A DNA stretch of 64,000 nucleotides, from positions 93,012 to 157,011 of IMG/VR virus record IMGVR_UViG_3300028569_002586; one strand, given 5' to 3'. This document shows positions 34,058 through 42,275 of the stretch, piece by piece (position 1 is the stretch's first letter; each line of letters begins with the position of its first letter). The DNA is from a virus. Under the pieces are notes generated by a model. The model ran no database searches. It was not told the DNA's origin and saw only the letters and a list, made by a program, of their open reading frames with translations. Both the position numbers and the translations under genes were made by a program.

Positions 34058-34978
34058 TTATTGTCTAACTGTTTTAGTAAAGTACTTCCGCTCATCCCAC
34101 AAGGCGCTGTTCTGTTTGAGTAATTCCTGACTGCTGGCCCTGATAGGATTGATGTCAATACCACCGCGCCTCACATACAAGCAAGCCACCATCAATTCCT
34201 CTGGCTTGACCAAGTCATATAAACGCTTGTAAATGGTCTCACAAATTTCTTCATGGAAATGACATTCATCCCTAAATGAGACTATGTATTGCAGCAAAGA
34301 AGTCTGATTGAGTTCATAAGGTCCTTTGTAATGAATATAAACATCCCCCCAATCTGGTTGGGATGTGACCCTGCAATTACTCTTTAACAGGGCTGAATGA
34401 TATCTCTGCACGCGACTTGTAGTCCCATTCACCCAACTAATCAGAGAGGGATCTTCATTATAACCTCTGGACTTGATGGTCGTTACATCAATATAATTCT
34501 CCATGGTGGGGTAGTGACGAGTGGCAAACAACGGTGGGTAGTAGATTGAGTCATCAATTGCTTGAGTGAGTTGCACAGACACCCGAACATCTGTTTCAAG
34601 TAACTTGGACAAATCAGATTGCATGACTGCTTCAAGTTGCTGCAATACCCTTACAATATTACCTTGATACGTTTCCATGTTAAACGAATTCATGTACAGT
34701 TTTATGGACTTGGACTCCACAATGTACTTGTTAGTGGCAGGATAAACAACCTTAGCAATAGCAGCAATGGGCATTCCTTCGTTTGTTAGGCAAGATACTT
34801 CATAAGCATTCCAGGTATCATATCCACAGAAAGGAGGATTTTCATCACTAATGCCCAGATGCTTTCTGTTGTTAGCTCTGGGCTCGCGAACCAAGAGCGA
34901 GGGGTCATAGGTGCACTTGTACCCTGTTATTCTGCCAAGATGCTTTGATATGTTACTGTTATCTAATTCCGTGTTCAT
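34058..34978 (-). CDS. queF: NADPH-dependent preQ0 reductase, QueF (long type)
   Basis: Reduces 7-cyano-7-deazaguanine (preQ0) to preQ1. 306 aa, the long two-domain form. ESKSIKLYMNSF (88-99) is the QueF substrate/NADPH motif; SNCRVTSQPDWGDV holds the catalytic Cys (C202) and Asp (D209); RRGGIDINP closes the domain. Last gene of the dpdA operon and overlapping the upstream kinase gene by 20 nt. Its presence predicts preQ1, not preQ0, as the base for DNA insertion. Confidence 0.93.
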   Translation of the reverse strand: MNTELDNSNISKHLGRITGYKCTYDPSLLVREPRANNRKHLGISDENPPFCGYDTWNAYEVSCLTNEGMPIAAIAKVVYPATNKYIVESKSIKLYMNSFNMETYQGNIVRVLQQLEAVMQSDLSKLLETDVRVSVQLTQAIDDSIYYPPLFATRHYPTMENYIDVTTIKSRGYNEDPSLISWVNGTTSRVQRYHSALLKSNCRVTSQPDWGDVYIHYKGPYELNQTSLLQYIVSFRDECHFHEEICETIYKRLYDLVKPEELMVACLYVRRGGIDINPIRASSQELLKQNSALWDERKYFTKTVRQ

Positions 34979-35537
34979 TAAGTTTTATTTTAATAGCTTC
35001 CATGCGTTCTTCCACTGTTCCTTTTAAAATAGTTACCTTGCCCTTTAATCTTTCATCTTTAAGCCAGCAATTTTCATACGAATCAATAATTGCATCTCTA
35101 AATTCTTTATTTGTACTTCTCTCGCCATCATCCACCAAGGAAACATCATGAGGGCTTGGATAAAAAATATGATCATATCTATGAATATGATTCACATAAT
35201 ACATCAAACCAAGACTATTGGACACAGGAAAATCTTTTAACCTATTATAGGCAAAGTAGCTTGTATAAATCATACCATCCATTATGCATCTATCATGCAG
35301 GGCACCTTCAAACTTGCTCAGCTTGTAATTGAACATCAAGTTCTCAAATTCTTTATTTAATATTAGAGTTTGAGTCACATCATTTGCACCTGACTCATTG
35401 ATATCAATCCCATACTCACGGCTAATTAATCTTGTGACCTCATCCACATACCATAGCTTAGAACCATAAAATTTCTTGCACTCTTTGAGCAGAGTAGTTT
35501 TACCAGAAGACTGAGGGCCTGTGAAGGTGAACATCAT
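34959..35537 (-). CDS. P-loop kinase, NadR/AAA_28-like
   Basis: 192 aa. FTGPQSSGKTT is the Walker A loop, HDRCIMDGMIYTSYF the DR-type substrate motif, and YPSPHDVSLVDDGERS the lid region, as in NadR-like ribosylnicotinamide or nucleoside kinases. In a 7-deazaguanine operon it might phosphorylate a nucleoside or base-sugar intermediate. Overlaps both neighbours, so it is translationally coupled. Confidence 0.65.
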   Translation of the reverse strand: MMFTFTGPQSSGKTTLLKECKKFYGSKLWYVDEVTRLISREYGIDINESGANDVTQTLILNKEFENLMFNYKLSKFEGALHDRCIMDGMIYTSYFAYNRLKDFPVSNSLGLMYYVNHIHRYDHIFYPSPHDVSLVDDGERSTNKEFRDAIIDSYENCWLKDERLKGKVTILKGTVEERMEAIKIKLNEHGIR

Positions 35538-35704
35538 TTGCGTATGTTCCTAGTATAATTGACTTCAATGTCATGTACAAGCTTTTTTAATGAACTTATT
35601 TCCTTCAGAAGTAAATGATTTTCCTTTTTGGCCAATTCAAGCTTGTTTTGAAGCTCAACAATTTCATTATTATCTACTTTGCGCAACCACTTCATTATAA
35701 ACAT
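35534..35704 (-). CDS. Small coiled-coil protein, 56 aa
   Basis: I start at the ATG at 35704, one base after the upstream stop, instead of the longer open frame. MFIMKWLRK is followed by a Leu/Glu/Lys heptad pattern over about 40 residues, predicting a coiled coil. Overlaps the kinase gene by 4 nt (ATGA). Function unknown. Confidence 0.55.
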   Translation of the reverse strand: MFIMKWLRKVDNNEIVELQNKLELAKKENHLLLKEISSLKKLVHDIEVNYTRNIRK

Positions 35705-35705
35705 G

Positions 35706-36053
35706 CTATTTGCCCCATTTGCTGTTGTATACAATTTCGGCAATAATGCAATATACTGCTGAGTCCTTGAATGCATCCATGACTGGCTCATTTGCAGTTT
35801 GAAAGGTTTGCTTTTTAAGCACAAGATTTATAAGGCGCTGTATTTTGTCATTGAGTCTCACAACTGTGGCAGAAATTGCAGCAAAACGATCTTCCTTTTT
35901 ATTTAAATCCGATCCAAGAGATATATTACCAGGACCGTAGTCGAACTGCTTTTTGCAGAACATTTCATAATGTTCGTTTTGTATTCTTTTGAACTCCTTC
36001 ACAGTTTCAGGAAAGTTCTTTTCCACATATTCAATAACATCTTCTTTATTCAC
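35706..36053 (-). CDS. Nucleotide-modification-associated (Nmad1/DUF1599-like) protein
   Basis: 115 aa from GTG at 36053, which overlaps the guaC-like stop as GTGA. KKQFDYGPGN, then VVRLNDKIQRLINL and DAFKDSAVYCIIAEI, follow the pattern of small proteins I know as nucleotide modification associated domain 1, often found beside DNA base-modification genes. The longer frame upstream of GTG lies inside guaC and is unlikely to be used. Confidence 0.5.
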   Translation of the reverse strand: MNKEDVIEYVEKNFPETVKEFKRIQNEHYEMFCKKQFDYGPGNISLGSDLNKKEDRFAAISATVVRLNDKIQRLINLVLKKQTFQTANEPVMDAFKDSAVYCIIAEIVYNSKWGK

Positions 36054-37021
36054 AATCGTACCCCATAATGAACTGTATTTAAATTCAACGCACCAAGATT
36101 GCAACCCCCTGCATAGCTAATGGCACTCTGCAAGTCTTGTTTAATTTCTGCAAGTTTTTCAACATATGTAACAGTATCAGTCTCCATTAATTTCATAGTA
36201 CCTTCAATATTTTTCTTTTCAATTTTATTATGCACGCTGGCAGAGCCAAAGTATTGCTTGAATCGTCTGCCATTTGCATCCTTAACTAATGGTGCAGGGC
36301 TGTCTGCACATGCAGCAAATATGGAACCGCACATCACCATGGTTGCTCCTGCCACAAGAGCTTTTACAATGTCTCCATTGCAGCGTACACCTCCATCAGC
36401 AATGACAGGTATTCCTCTGTCCTTGGCACACTCCACGATGCAACTAAACATGGGATAAGTAAACCCAGTCTTGTCTTTTGTTGTGCAAGCATAACCACCA
36501 CCAATGCCCACCTTCACAGCATCTGCACCAGCACTATGCAAATATTCCACCCCCTGAAAGGTTGCAACATTCCCAGCGATAACTTTTGTGTATGGTAATT
36601 TGTTTTTGATATGAATAATTTGATCTGCTACTTTGGAATGATGACCATGGGCCACATCTATGGTTATAAAATCAACACGCAGCTGACGAGCTGCTAATTC
36701 TGTAATTATATTTGCATCTTTAGGCTGTATGCCCACACTGATGGAAATCGTCTTGAATTCACCCATCCAAGCTTTGTTATTAGCCTCTTCAACGAATTGC
36801 ATGATATCAATGCCAAACCGGTGCATAATGTAGAAATAATTTTCAAAATCTAGCATCTTGCAAACATCATAATCAATGCAGCATTTCATGTTGGCAGGTA
36901 CCACAGGCAATGCAAAAGTTTTACCGCAAAACATTACGTCTGTGTCTATTTCAGATCTAGTTTGAACAGAGTTAAAGTTTGGCTTGAGAAAGATATTCTC
37001 ATAGTGTAAGGATATGTCCAT
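36050..37021 (-). CDS. guaC: GMP reductase/IMP dehydrogenase family enzyme
   Basis: 323 aa TIM barrel. GADAVKVGIGGGYACTT places the catalytic Cys at 179; VIADGGVR binds phosphate; FKQYFGSAS fits the GMP reductase subgroup (GuaC) better than IMPDH, and no CBS domains are present. GMP reductase converts GMP to IMP with NADPH. In this operon it may adjust the guanine nucleotide pool while GTP is drawn off and free guanine is released by DpdA. Confidence 0.85.
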   Translation of the reverse strand: MDISLHYENIFLKPNFNSVQTRSEIDTDVMFCGKTFALPVVPANMKCCIDYDVCKMLDFENYFYIMHRFGIDIMQFVEEANNKAWMGEFKTISISVGIQPKDANIITELAARQLRVDFITIDVAHGHHSKVADQIIHIKNKLPYTKVIAGNVATFQGVEYLHSAGADAVKVGIGGGYACTTKDKTGFTYPMFSCIVECAKDRGIPVIADGGVRCNGDIVKALVAGATMVMCGSIFAACADSPAPLVKDANGRRFKQYFGSASVHNKIEKKNIEGTMKLMETDTVTYVEKLAEIKQDLQSAISYAGGCNLGALNLNTVHYGVRL

Positions 37022-37022
37022 A

Positions 37023-37595
37023 TTACTGTTCGAGGATTTTAAATGCGGTAAAGAAACTCTTCCAGAGGTCTAATGCTGTCACACGCAAAGCACCATGCAC
37101 TTCATTTAATGTTTTGTTTTTTATATCTATGCCCTGGCTCATTAATATTTCTCCTTCATCCACCCCTGGTGTAACTCTGTGAATAACACAGCCTGCCACA
37201 TCATATCCTTCTGTAAAAGCTCTCTGTTGTGGATTAAACCCCTTCAATGAGGGGAATTTATCAATGAGCCCTGGGTGTAAATTGTAGATTTCATATTTTT
37301 CACATATTTGTTTGGGAATAATTCTCAGATACCCATGCAATGTGACAATTGGATTGTCATACCTGGACAGAACATTCTCATAGTTTGTTACACTTGGTTT
37401 GGATGGCAGATGCTGCCAGCAGTGCATCATGTTGAGTTTGGTTGCTCTGAAAGTGGTTAGCTCAACAAGCTTTGGATTAACACCATCATTATTGTGCTTG
37501 TTATGCACAACACAATCTGGGTAGACACCCAGTGCATTACTGAGATCATATATCTCAGTGCCAGTTTGAGAAAAAAAAGTTATCCAGGGTCTCAT
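37023..37595 (-). CDS. dpdN: PurN-like formyltransferase, candidate dPreQ1 formyltransferase (DpdN)
   Basis: 190 aa. The catalytic set of the 10-formyltetrahydrofolate-dependent formyltransferases is present: N105 and H107 in YNLHPGL and D146 in VTPGVDEGEIL, with HGYLRIIP before them. Purine synthesis is an unlikely role in an operon with DpdA and QueF. Published work on phage 7-deazaguanines predicted a formyltransferase, DpdN, that formylates dPreQ1 in DNA; context fits that role well. It overlaps dpdA by 4 nt (ATGA). Confidence 0.7.
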   Translation of the reverse strand: MRPWITFFSQTGTEIYDLSNALGVYPDCVVHNKHNNDGVNPKLVELTTFRATKLNMMHCWQHLPSKPSVTNYENVLSRYDNPIVTLHGYLRIIPKQICEKYEIYNLHPGLIDKFPSLKGFNPQQRAFTEGYDVAGCVIHRVTPGVDEGEILMSQGIDIKNKTLNEVHGALRVTALDLWKSFFTAFKILEQ

Positions 37596-38422
37596 CTGCG
37601 AATGATCTTCTTAAACATTGTAGTGTTATACTTCACCAATGCAAGCTGATCATCTGTAAAATTGTGAGTAATGAGGTCAGCTAATTTTGTTGATGGCTTG
37701 CTATCCAGTCCATAGTCTGCATCATACTTCAATCCATGAATAGCAGCAACAATGGGATTACTGGTGTCACAACTAACAATATTGTGAACATTTTTATCCA
37801 CATAATGTCTAAACTCCCTGGCCAAGGAACAACCGAGCAGATGATGAGGCTTGTTCCAATTCCATACACCTGTGCTTATCAAGTCCTGAATAAAGCGCTG
37901 ACGACCTGAACACCATCTGTCAAGAGGGCTGCTGCCCTCGCCAGTGATCTGATAATAACTAAAATCAAAACTTATTGCGATCATGTCTGCATTATCAGAC
38001 ATGAACTTGTAGCACTCTTTGAGCTCATGCCAGTTCCTGCCCTGTACTGCACCAATGGCTTTTGTTTGAAATGTATTTCTGATGTTATCTCTCTTGTCGC
38101 TAAACTCCCTGAAGCTCTGCACAGTGCCATGCATGTCTTCCAGCACATCAGGTACAATGTACATGTTTGGCTCAATATCCAGTACAGACTTGTAAAATTC
38201 TGCAGGATCAAAAGCTTTGCCAAGCTCGAATATGGAGTTGTCCAGCAACACCTCTCTGTTGTACAGCGTTCTACTGAATTTATAGAAATTGTAATAAGCT
38301 AATTGTTCAGGTGCACCTGCATTTTGATGCAACAAATGCACCAAGCAGTAATCAAAATCATTGTATTCTTTAGAATAATCAAGTATAGATACAGGAGACT
38401 CATGAGATACTTTCATTAGCAT
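37592..38422 (-). CDS. dpdA: DpdA-like DNA guanine transglycosylase
   Basis: 276 aa, TGT-like fold as in phage DpdA enzymes that replace guanine in DNA by 7-deazaguanine bases. LLDNS (D61) and SCDTSNP (D219) are the probable catalytic Asp positions, with IVPDVL, AVQGRNW and LLGCSL in between following the phage DpdA pattern. First gene of a seven-gene operon ending in queF. The ATG at 38422 is chosen because a promoter -10 ends 6 nt upstream. Confidence 0.75.
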   Translation of the reverse strand: MLMKVSHESPVSILDYSKEYNDFDYCLVHLLHQNAGAPEQLAYYNFYKFSRTLYNREVLLDNSIFELGKAFDPAEFYKSVLDIEPNMYIVPDVLEDMHGTVQSFREFSDKRDNIRNTFQTKAIGAVQGRNWHELKECYKFMSDNADMIAISFDFSYYQITGEGSSPLDRWCSGRQRFIQDLISTGVWNWNKPHHLLGCSLAREFRHYVDKNVHNIVSCDTSNPIVAAIHGLKYDADYGLDSKPSTKLADLITHNFTDDQLALVKYNTTMFKKIIRR

Positions 38423-38428
38423 ACATTA

Positions 38429-38456
38429 ATACTAAATGTAAATACTAATATATCAA
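38429..38456 (-). promoter_or_regulatory. Leaderless-type sigma70 promoter of the 7-deazaguanine operon
   Basis: Minus strand: TTGATA (38451-38456), 16-nt spacer, TAGTAT (38429-38434), 6 nt, ATG of dpdA. The -35 lies 1 nt from the divergent gp5 start codon. Confidence 0.65.
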
Positions 38457-38457
38457 G

Positions 38458-41319
38458 ATGAAAACCCCTTTATATCAAGGAAATTATTTGGGCATTGTGG
38501 TGCAGAATAATGATCCCTTAAAAAGAGGCAGAGTTAAAGTATTTGTTCCACATGTGTCCCCTACTGTATATAAAGGCTGGAATGATATAGTTAGAGATAA
38601 GAAATTTAAATTTGTTGGGGTTAATACATACAGTGATTTGACTAATGTTGTTGAGGATCTGAAAAAAATCTTACCTTGGGCAGAATGTGCAGCTCCATTG
38701 GCAGGGGAAAGTTCATCTGGCAGATACAGTATCTATAAAAACACTGGAACCATAAGTGATAGCAACAGACTTGATACAACAGTATCAAATGTTTCTTCTT
38801 GTGAGATAAATCCTAAAATACTCACAAAGTATACACAAAATCTAGATAAAATTGGTGAAAAGCCTGCCAACCTGTATGACACATATGCATATAAAATTAA
38901 TGATGCTTTTACTACACCTGAAGAAACAAATGTCAATAATGTAAACAAGTACAGCTATAACTACACCCCTGAAGCTTACAGTAATAGCGCCAAGGGAGCT
39001 TTTGCTGTCCCCTCTGTTGGTTCTCACCTTTGGGTTTTCTTTGCAGGTGGTGAGGCCTTGAAGCCTGTTTACTTTGCTACATCTTTTGGTGTTGAAGACT
39101 GGAATAGCATATATCAGCAAAGTGCAGATACAGAAAATTCTGACCCTGGTACTGATTATCCTGGTGAATATGAAAATAAGAGGCTCAAGAATGAGGATAA
39201 TTATTCACCAAATATTGAAACATACAGAAACAAATATGTAATAAATCAAAAAGGTGGTACACTCTCTTTCGTCAATACTGACAACAGAGAGACATTAAAG
39301 CTTACACACTTCTCTGGATCGTTCAAAGAATTTAATAATTTTACAAACATTGAATTAGCATCCAAGAACGATCAAAAGCTTGTTCTTGAAGACTCTTTTT
39401 TAACTATTAGAGGAGATAGAAATGAATACACACAGAGGGATTATGATAATGTCATCAAGGGCAATTTGTACAAAAAAATTGGCAACTTGAAGCAAGACCT
39501 TGCTCAACAATGGAAAGACATAGTAAACGAGCTTTCCAACATTAAACAGCTTTTTGAAATAAAAAGAGCAAGAAAGATCACAAATGCTGTACTAAGATAC
39601 ACATCTACAAAACAAACACTGGAGGGCAATTATGCACCATGCCCCGTGTGCAGTTCAGATAAAGATACATATTACACATATAATAACTCTTATGCAAATG
39701 CTGCAATGGGATTTTTAAATTCTGTATTTCCTTCAACAGCAGATCAGTCTGGTGATTATACTTTCTCCAAAACAATTTCCATTCAAGGCCTTTTGAACAC
39801 CATATCTTTTCCTGGCATCTTGGGAAGTCCCATTGTCACAACTGCCATAGGCTCTCTCGGTGGTGGTGTTTTAGGTGGCGGTACCCGCAATGCCAATGGA
39901 CAGATTTTTGGTGATGCATGCCCTGCTTGTGGTGGATCTGGCATATCACCTTCCTCACAAGATGGTGTATGGAACAAAGAAGACAAAAAAGAACAAATGC
40001 AAAGTTTCTTTAATAGAAACTTAAAAAAGCTTGCTGACATTGAAGAGCAGCTTGGCACAGGTGGCAGTGAGATAATAGAAATTACCAAGCACAAAATTGA
40101 AACAATTGGCACTGTGATGAATGATTTTGCTTCCATTAGACTGGACGATGTGGGTAAGATGGATCTGTCAGAAGTAAGAATAGCAAAATATGGAACATTT
40201 TACAACAGAACACCTTCACCAGTTATTGAATACGTGAATGTGGATGATCTGCCAGGTGGTAATTACACCTTAAATGTAAGCAACAGGTACAACATTCTAG
40301 TAGGTGCAGGTGGATTGAATCTGAAATCTTTTGGCCCTGTTAACATGTCTGGTACCATTACCAATGTCACAGGTGATCAATTGAATCTTGCCAGTGGCAA
40401 TGAAGTTAACATTGATGGTGGCAAGAGATTGTCTGTTATTGCAGATATCATTTCCATAAGACAGAGAAACAAGCAGCAAGTGTTAATTGATAGCTCTCTG
40501 GGTGTTTCTAGAAATCTAATAGTAGCAGGTGGTGCTTACATAGATGGTGAATTGTTTGTTAACCATGTTACTGCTCCTGTGGAATATCAGCAAACAGAAG
40601 GCAAAGTTATCTGGGGGGCAGCTGCAACTGACCCAACAAACAGCTTGGGTAAAATCATAGGGTTTGGTGTACCCATGTCTAATTTCCCAGTAAGAGCAGG
40701 TACCAAATTTGAGCCTATACTAGGAGGTGTGTCAGGGCCACCGTATGTAGGATTCACAGATGCACAATTGCCATGTGGGAGATTAAAAAAAGGGGAGTTT
40801 ATTGGATACATTCCGGGAGATGGAGCCACATTTATAGGATACATCCAAGCAGGGACACTGCTTGGAGTAAATGCCGGGGGCCCTGTTAATGCTGCAGGTC
40901 CTTTACCTGTTTACGCATCACAGACAGGTGCACCAGCGATAGGACCTGGAGCAGGAGATGTTAAGCTGTATGCATCCAGTACTGGAAATGCGCTTGGTTT
41001 CGATACACCGGTATATGGATCTGGGTTTGGCTCCTATCTTGGACCACTAGGTCCTATAGGTGGTACAGGCGCTCCAGGTGTTGGGTGCATCAAAGGTGCT
41101 GATACAGGATTCGGTGGCATGGCTGCAGATGCAATGACTATTGTAGTGTATGGCACAGGTCGGGATAATGATTCAATCTTCATACCTGAACACAGTCACA
41201 TGTTCAAGAATTTACCGCTCAATCTGGTTGATACAAATGCTGATGTCAGAGAAGCAGCAAAAGTTATGCACAGTGGACCAGCAATACCCCCTGCACCAAT
41301 CAATAATAGTAAAAAGTAA
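38458..41319 (+). CDS. 5: Baseplate central spike/hub protein, gp5-like
   Basis: 953 aa. The N-terminal OB-fold signature is clear: GNYLGIVVQNNDPLKRGRVKV in parts, then VPHVSP. The middle has two zinc-knuckle-like pairs, CPVC and CPACGGSG. Later come beta-helix repeats (LNLASGNEVNI, IDGGKRLSV) that form the needle, and a long Gly/Pro-rich C-terminal domain with an HSHMF motif. The T4 lysozyme domain is not seen. It probably pierces the outer membrane during contraction. Confidence 0.8.
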   Translation: MKTPLYQGNYLGIVVQNNDPLKRGRVKVFVPHVSPTVYKGWNDIVRDKKFKFVGVNTYSDLTNVVEDLKKILPWAECAAPLAGESSSGRYSIYKNTGTISDSNRLDTTVSNVSSCEINPKILTKYTQNLDKIGEKPANLYDTYAYKINDAFTTPEETNVNNVNKYSYNYTPEAYSNSAKGAFAVPSVGSHLWVFFAGGEALKPVYFATSFGVEDWNSIYQQSADTENSDPGTDYPGEYENKRLKNEDNYSPNIETYRNKYVINQKGGTLSFVNTDNRETLKLTHFSGSFKEFNNFTNIELASKNDQKLVLEDSFLTIRGDRNEYTQRDYDNVIKGNLYKKIGNLKQDLAQQWKDIVNELSNIKQLFEIKRARKITNAVLRYTSTKQTLEGNYAPCPVCSSDKDTYYTYNNSYANAAMGFLNSVFPSTADQSGDYTFSKTISIQGLLNTISFPGILGSPIVTTAIGSLGGGVLGGGTRNANGQIFGDACPACGGSGISPSSQDGVWNKEDKKEQMQSFFNRNLKKLADIEEQLGTGGSEIIEITKHKIETIGTVMNDFASIRLDDVGKMDLSEVRIAKYGTFYNRTPSPVIEYVNVDDLPGGNYTLNVSNRYNILVGAGGLNLKSFGPVNMSGTITNVTGDQLNLASGNEVNIDGGKRLSVIADIISIRQRNKQQVLIDSSLGVSRNLIVAGGAYIDGELFVNHVTAPVEYQQTEGKVIWGAAATDPTNSLGKIIGFGVPMSNFPVRAGTKFEPILGGVSGPPYVGFTDAQLPCGRLKKGEFIGYIPGDGATFIGYIQAGTLLGVNAGGPVNAAGPLPVYASQTGAPAIGPGAGDVKLYASSTGNALGFDTPVYGSGFGSYLGPLGPIGGTGAPGVGCIKGADTGFGGMAADAMTIVVYGTGRDNDSIFIPEHSHMFKNLPLNLVDTNADVREAAKVMHSGPAIPPAPINNSKK

Positions 41320-41493
41320 TTAAGCTTTGTTTTTTTTGTGGAAAACCCAATCTAATAAAGCTCTCTCAAACCCCACATCTTTTCCTTCTTTTTCACTCAT
41401 GTACCATTTATTTTTAAGGACATGCTCTCTTTCCTCTCGAAATCTCTTGTAAAGACTAGAGTGCTCAACAAATGTCCCTGACAATGTATTCAT
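41320..41493 (-). CDS. Small conserved phage protein, 57 aa
   Basis: Below the usual ORF size limit but convincing: it starts 3 nt after the upstream stop and its product has KNKWYMSEKEGKDVGFE and ALLDWV, a pattern of a short conserved phage domain (H-KWYLSE-x-G-x-DVGFExAxxDW). Function unknown. Its stop directly abuts the gp5 stop on the other strand. Confidence 0.7.
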   Translation of the reverse strand: MNTLSGTFVEHSSLYKRFREEREHVLKNKWYMSEKEGKDVGFERALLDWVFHKKNKA

Positions 41494-41496
41494 ATC

Positions 41497-41943
41497 CTAT
41501 CTATTGATATTTAATAAATCCAAAATGGATTTTATCTTGTTATCATGCATATTCTTCTTTATTAACCAGGGATGATCTGCAGATGGAGCGACCATAAAAG
41601 ATTTCATATCTTTCCTATAATATTGAACCAGGTCTCCTGTGTCAATATCCAGATGCACAATAATGTCTGATATTTTTTTCTTCGCCCAAAGCCAACCTGA
41701 AGCTTTGTTATCAATATAAAAGCTTCCCAATTTTAAATTAGCTTTGACGTCAACTGTGTAAGTTCTAGGCCATTTATTATTCTTGATACTAAAGTCAGCA
41801 CCAGCTGCTTGATCTGTTTTGCTTGATTGATTCCAAGACACACTGTCATATCTTTTCACAGCAAAGTCATAATAGAGACGTTCACCTTGGTCGCCTTTAA
41901 TACCAGAAGCCCCATACTTCTCGCCTGCAGTATCATACCACAT
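41497..41943 (-). CDS. Putative PD-(D/E)XK nuclease-like phage protein
   Basis: 148 aa from the ATG at 41943. GIKGDQGERLYYDF gives a helix Glu, GADFSI and TYTVDVKANL give the Asp and D-x-K of a PD-(D/E)XK core, and GWLWAKKKISDIIVHLD follows. An ATG 39 nt further up would add a hydrophobic segment and cannot be excluded. Similar small proteins occur near nrd genes of T4-like phages; role unknown. Confidence 0.55.
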   Translation of the reverse strand: MWYDTAGEKYGASGIKGDQGERLYYDFAVKRYDSVSWNQSSKTDQAAGADFSIKNNKWPRTYTVDVKANLKLGSFYIDNKASGWLWAKKKISDIIVHLDIDTGDLVQYYRKDMKSFMVAPSADHPWLIKKNMHDNKIKSILDLLNINR

Positions 41944-42053
41944 AGCCACAGTATAAAGGAACAATAAAAATAAAGCAAGCATTTTTATACCAGTAGCAGA
42001 CGTTATCTGCTCCCACCACCCACCCCTGATATAAATACTCCTTCAGAATTTAT

Positions 42054-42275
42054 TTATATTGGAGCAAGTAACTTTTTTTGCAAATTCTCTAAAATAACTG
42101 CACCTTCATCTGTGAGGCTTGCTTTGAGTTTTTCTAGCTTTTTTGCAGCAACATCACGCCGTACTGTCTTGAGTATAGGATAGGAAACTTCAAATGTTAA
42201 TTCATCTTGAGTAACAATAGCTAGTAACCCCAACTCTTCTTCAGAAAGCTCCTTCAAAGCATAATCAAAAATCAT
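42054..42275 (-). CDS. Small hypothetical protein, 73 aa
   Basis: Coupled to nrdB by a 4-nt overlap. Acidic N-terminal half (LKELSEEELGLLA) and a helical, Lys-rich remainder. No family recognised. Confidence 0.55.
   Translation of the reverse strand: MIFDYALKELSEEELGLLAIVTQDELTFEVSYPILKTVRRDVAAKKLEKLKASLTDEGAVILENLQKKLLAPI

Noticed and set aside
37023-37595. Plain purine biosynthesis PurN
   Set aside because: No other purine-synthesis gene is near, and it is coupled to dpdA in a 7-deazaguanine operon, so a DNA-modification role is favoured.
41944-41982. N-terminal extension making the nuclease-like protein membrane-bound
   Set aside because: The family-like sequence starts at MWYD; the extra 13 codons have no promoter or ribosome site support, though the longer start cannot be fully excluded.
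42030-42040. Plus-strand TATAAATA-like sequence near 42.03 kb
   Set aside because: No plus-strand gene follows it; the surrounding genes are on the minus strand.
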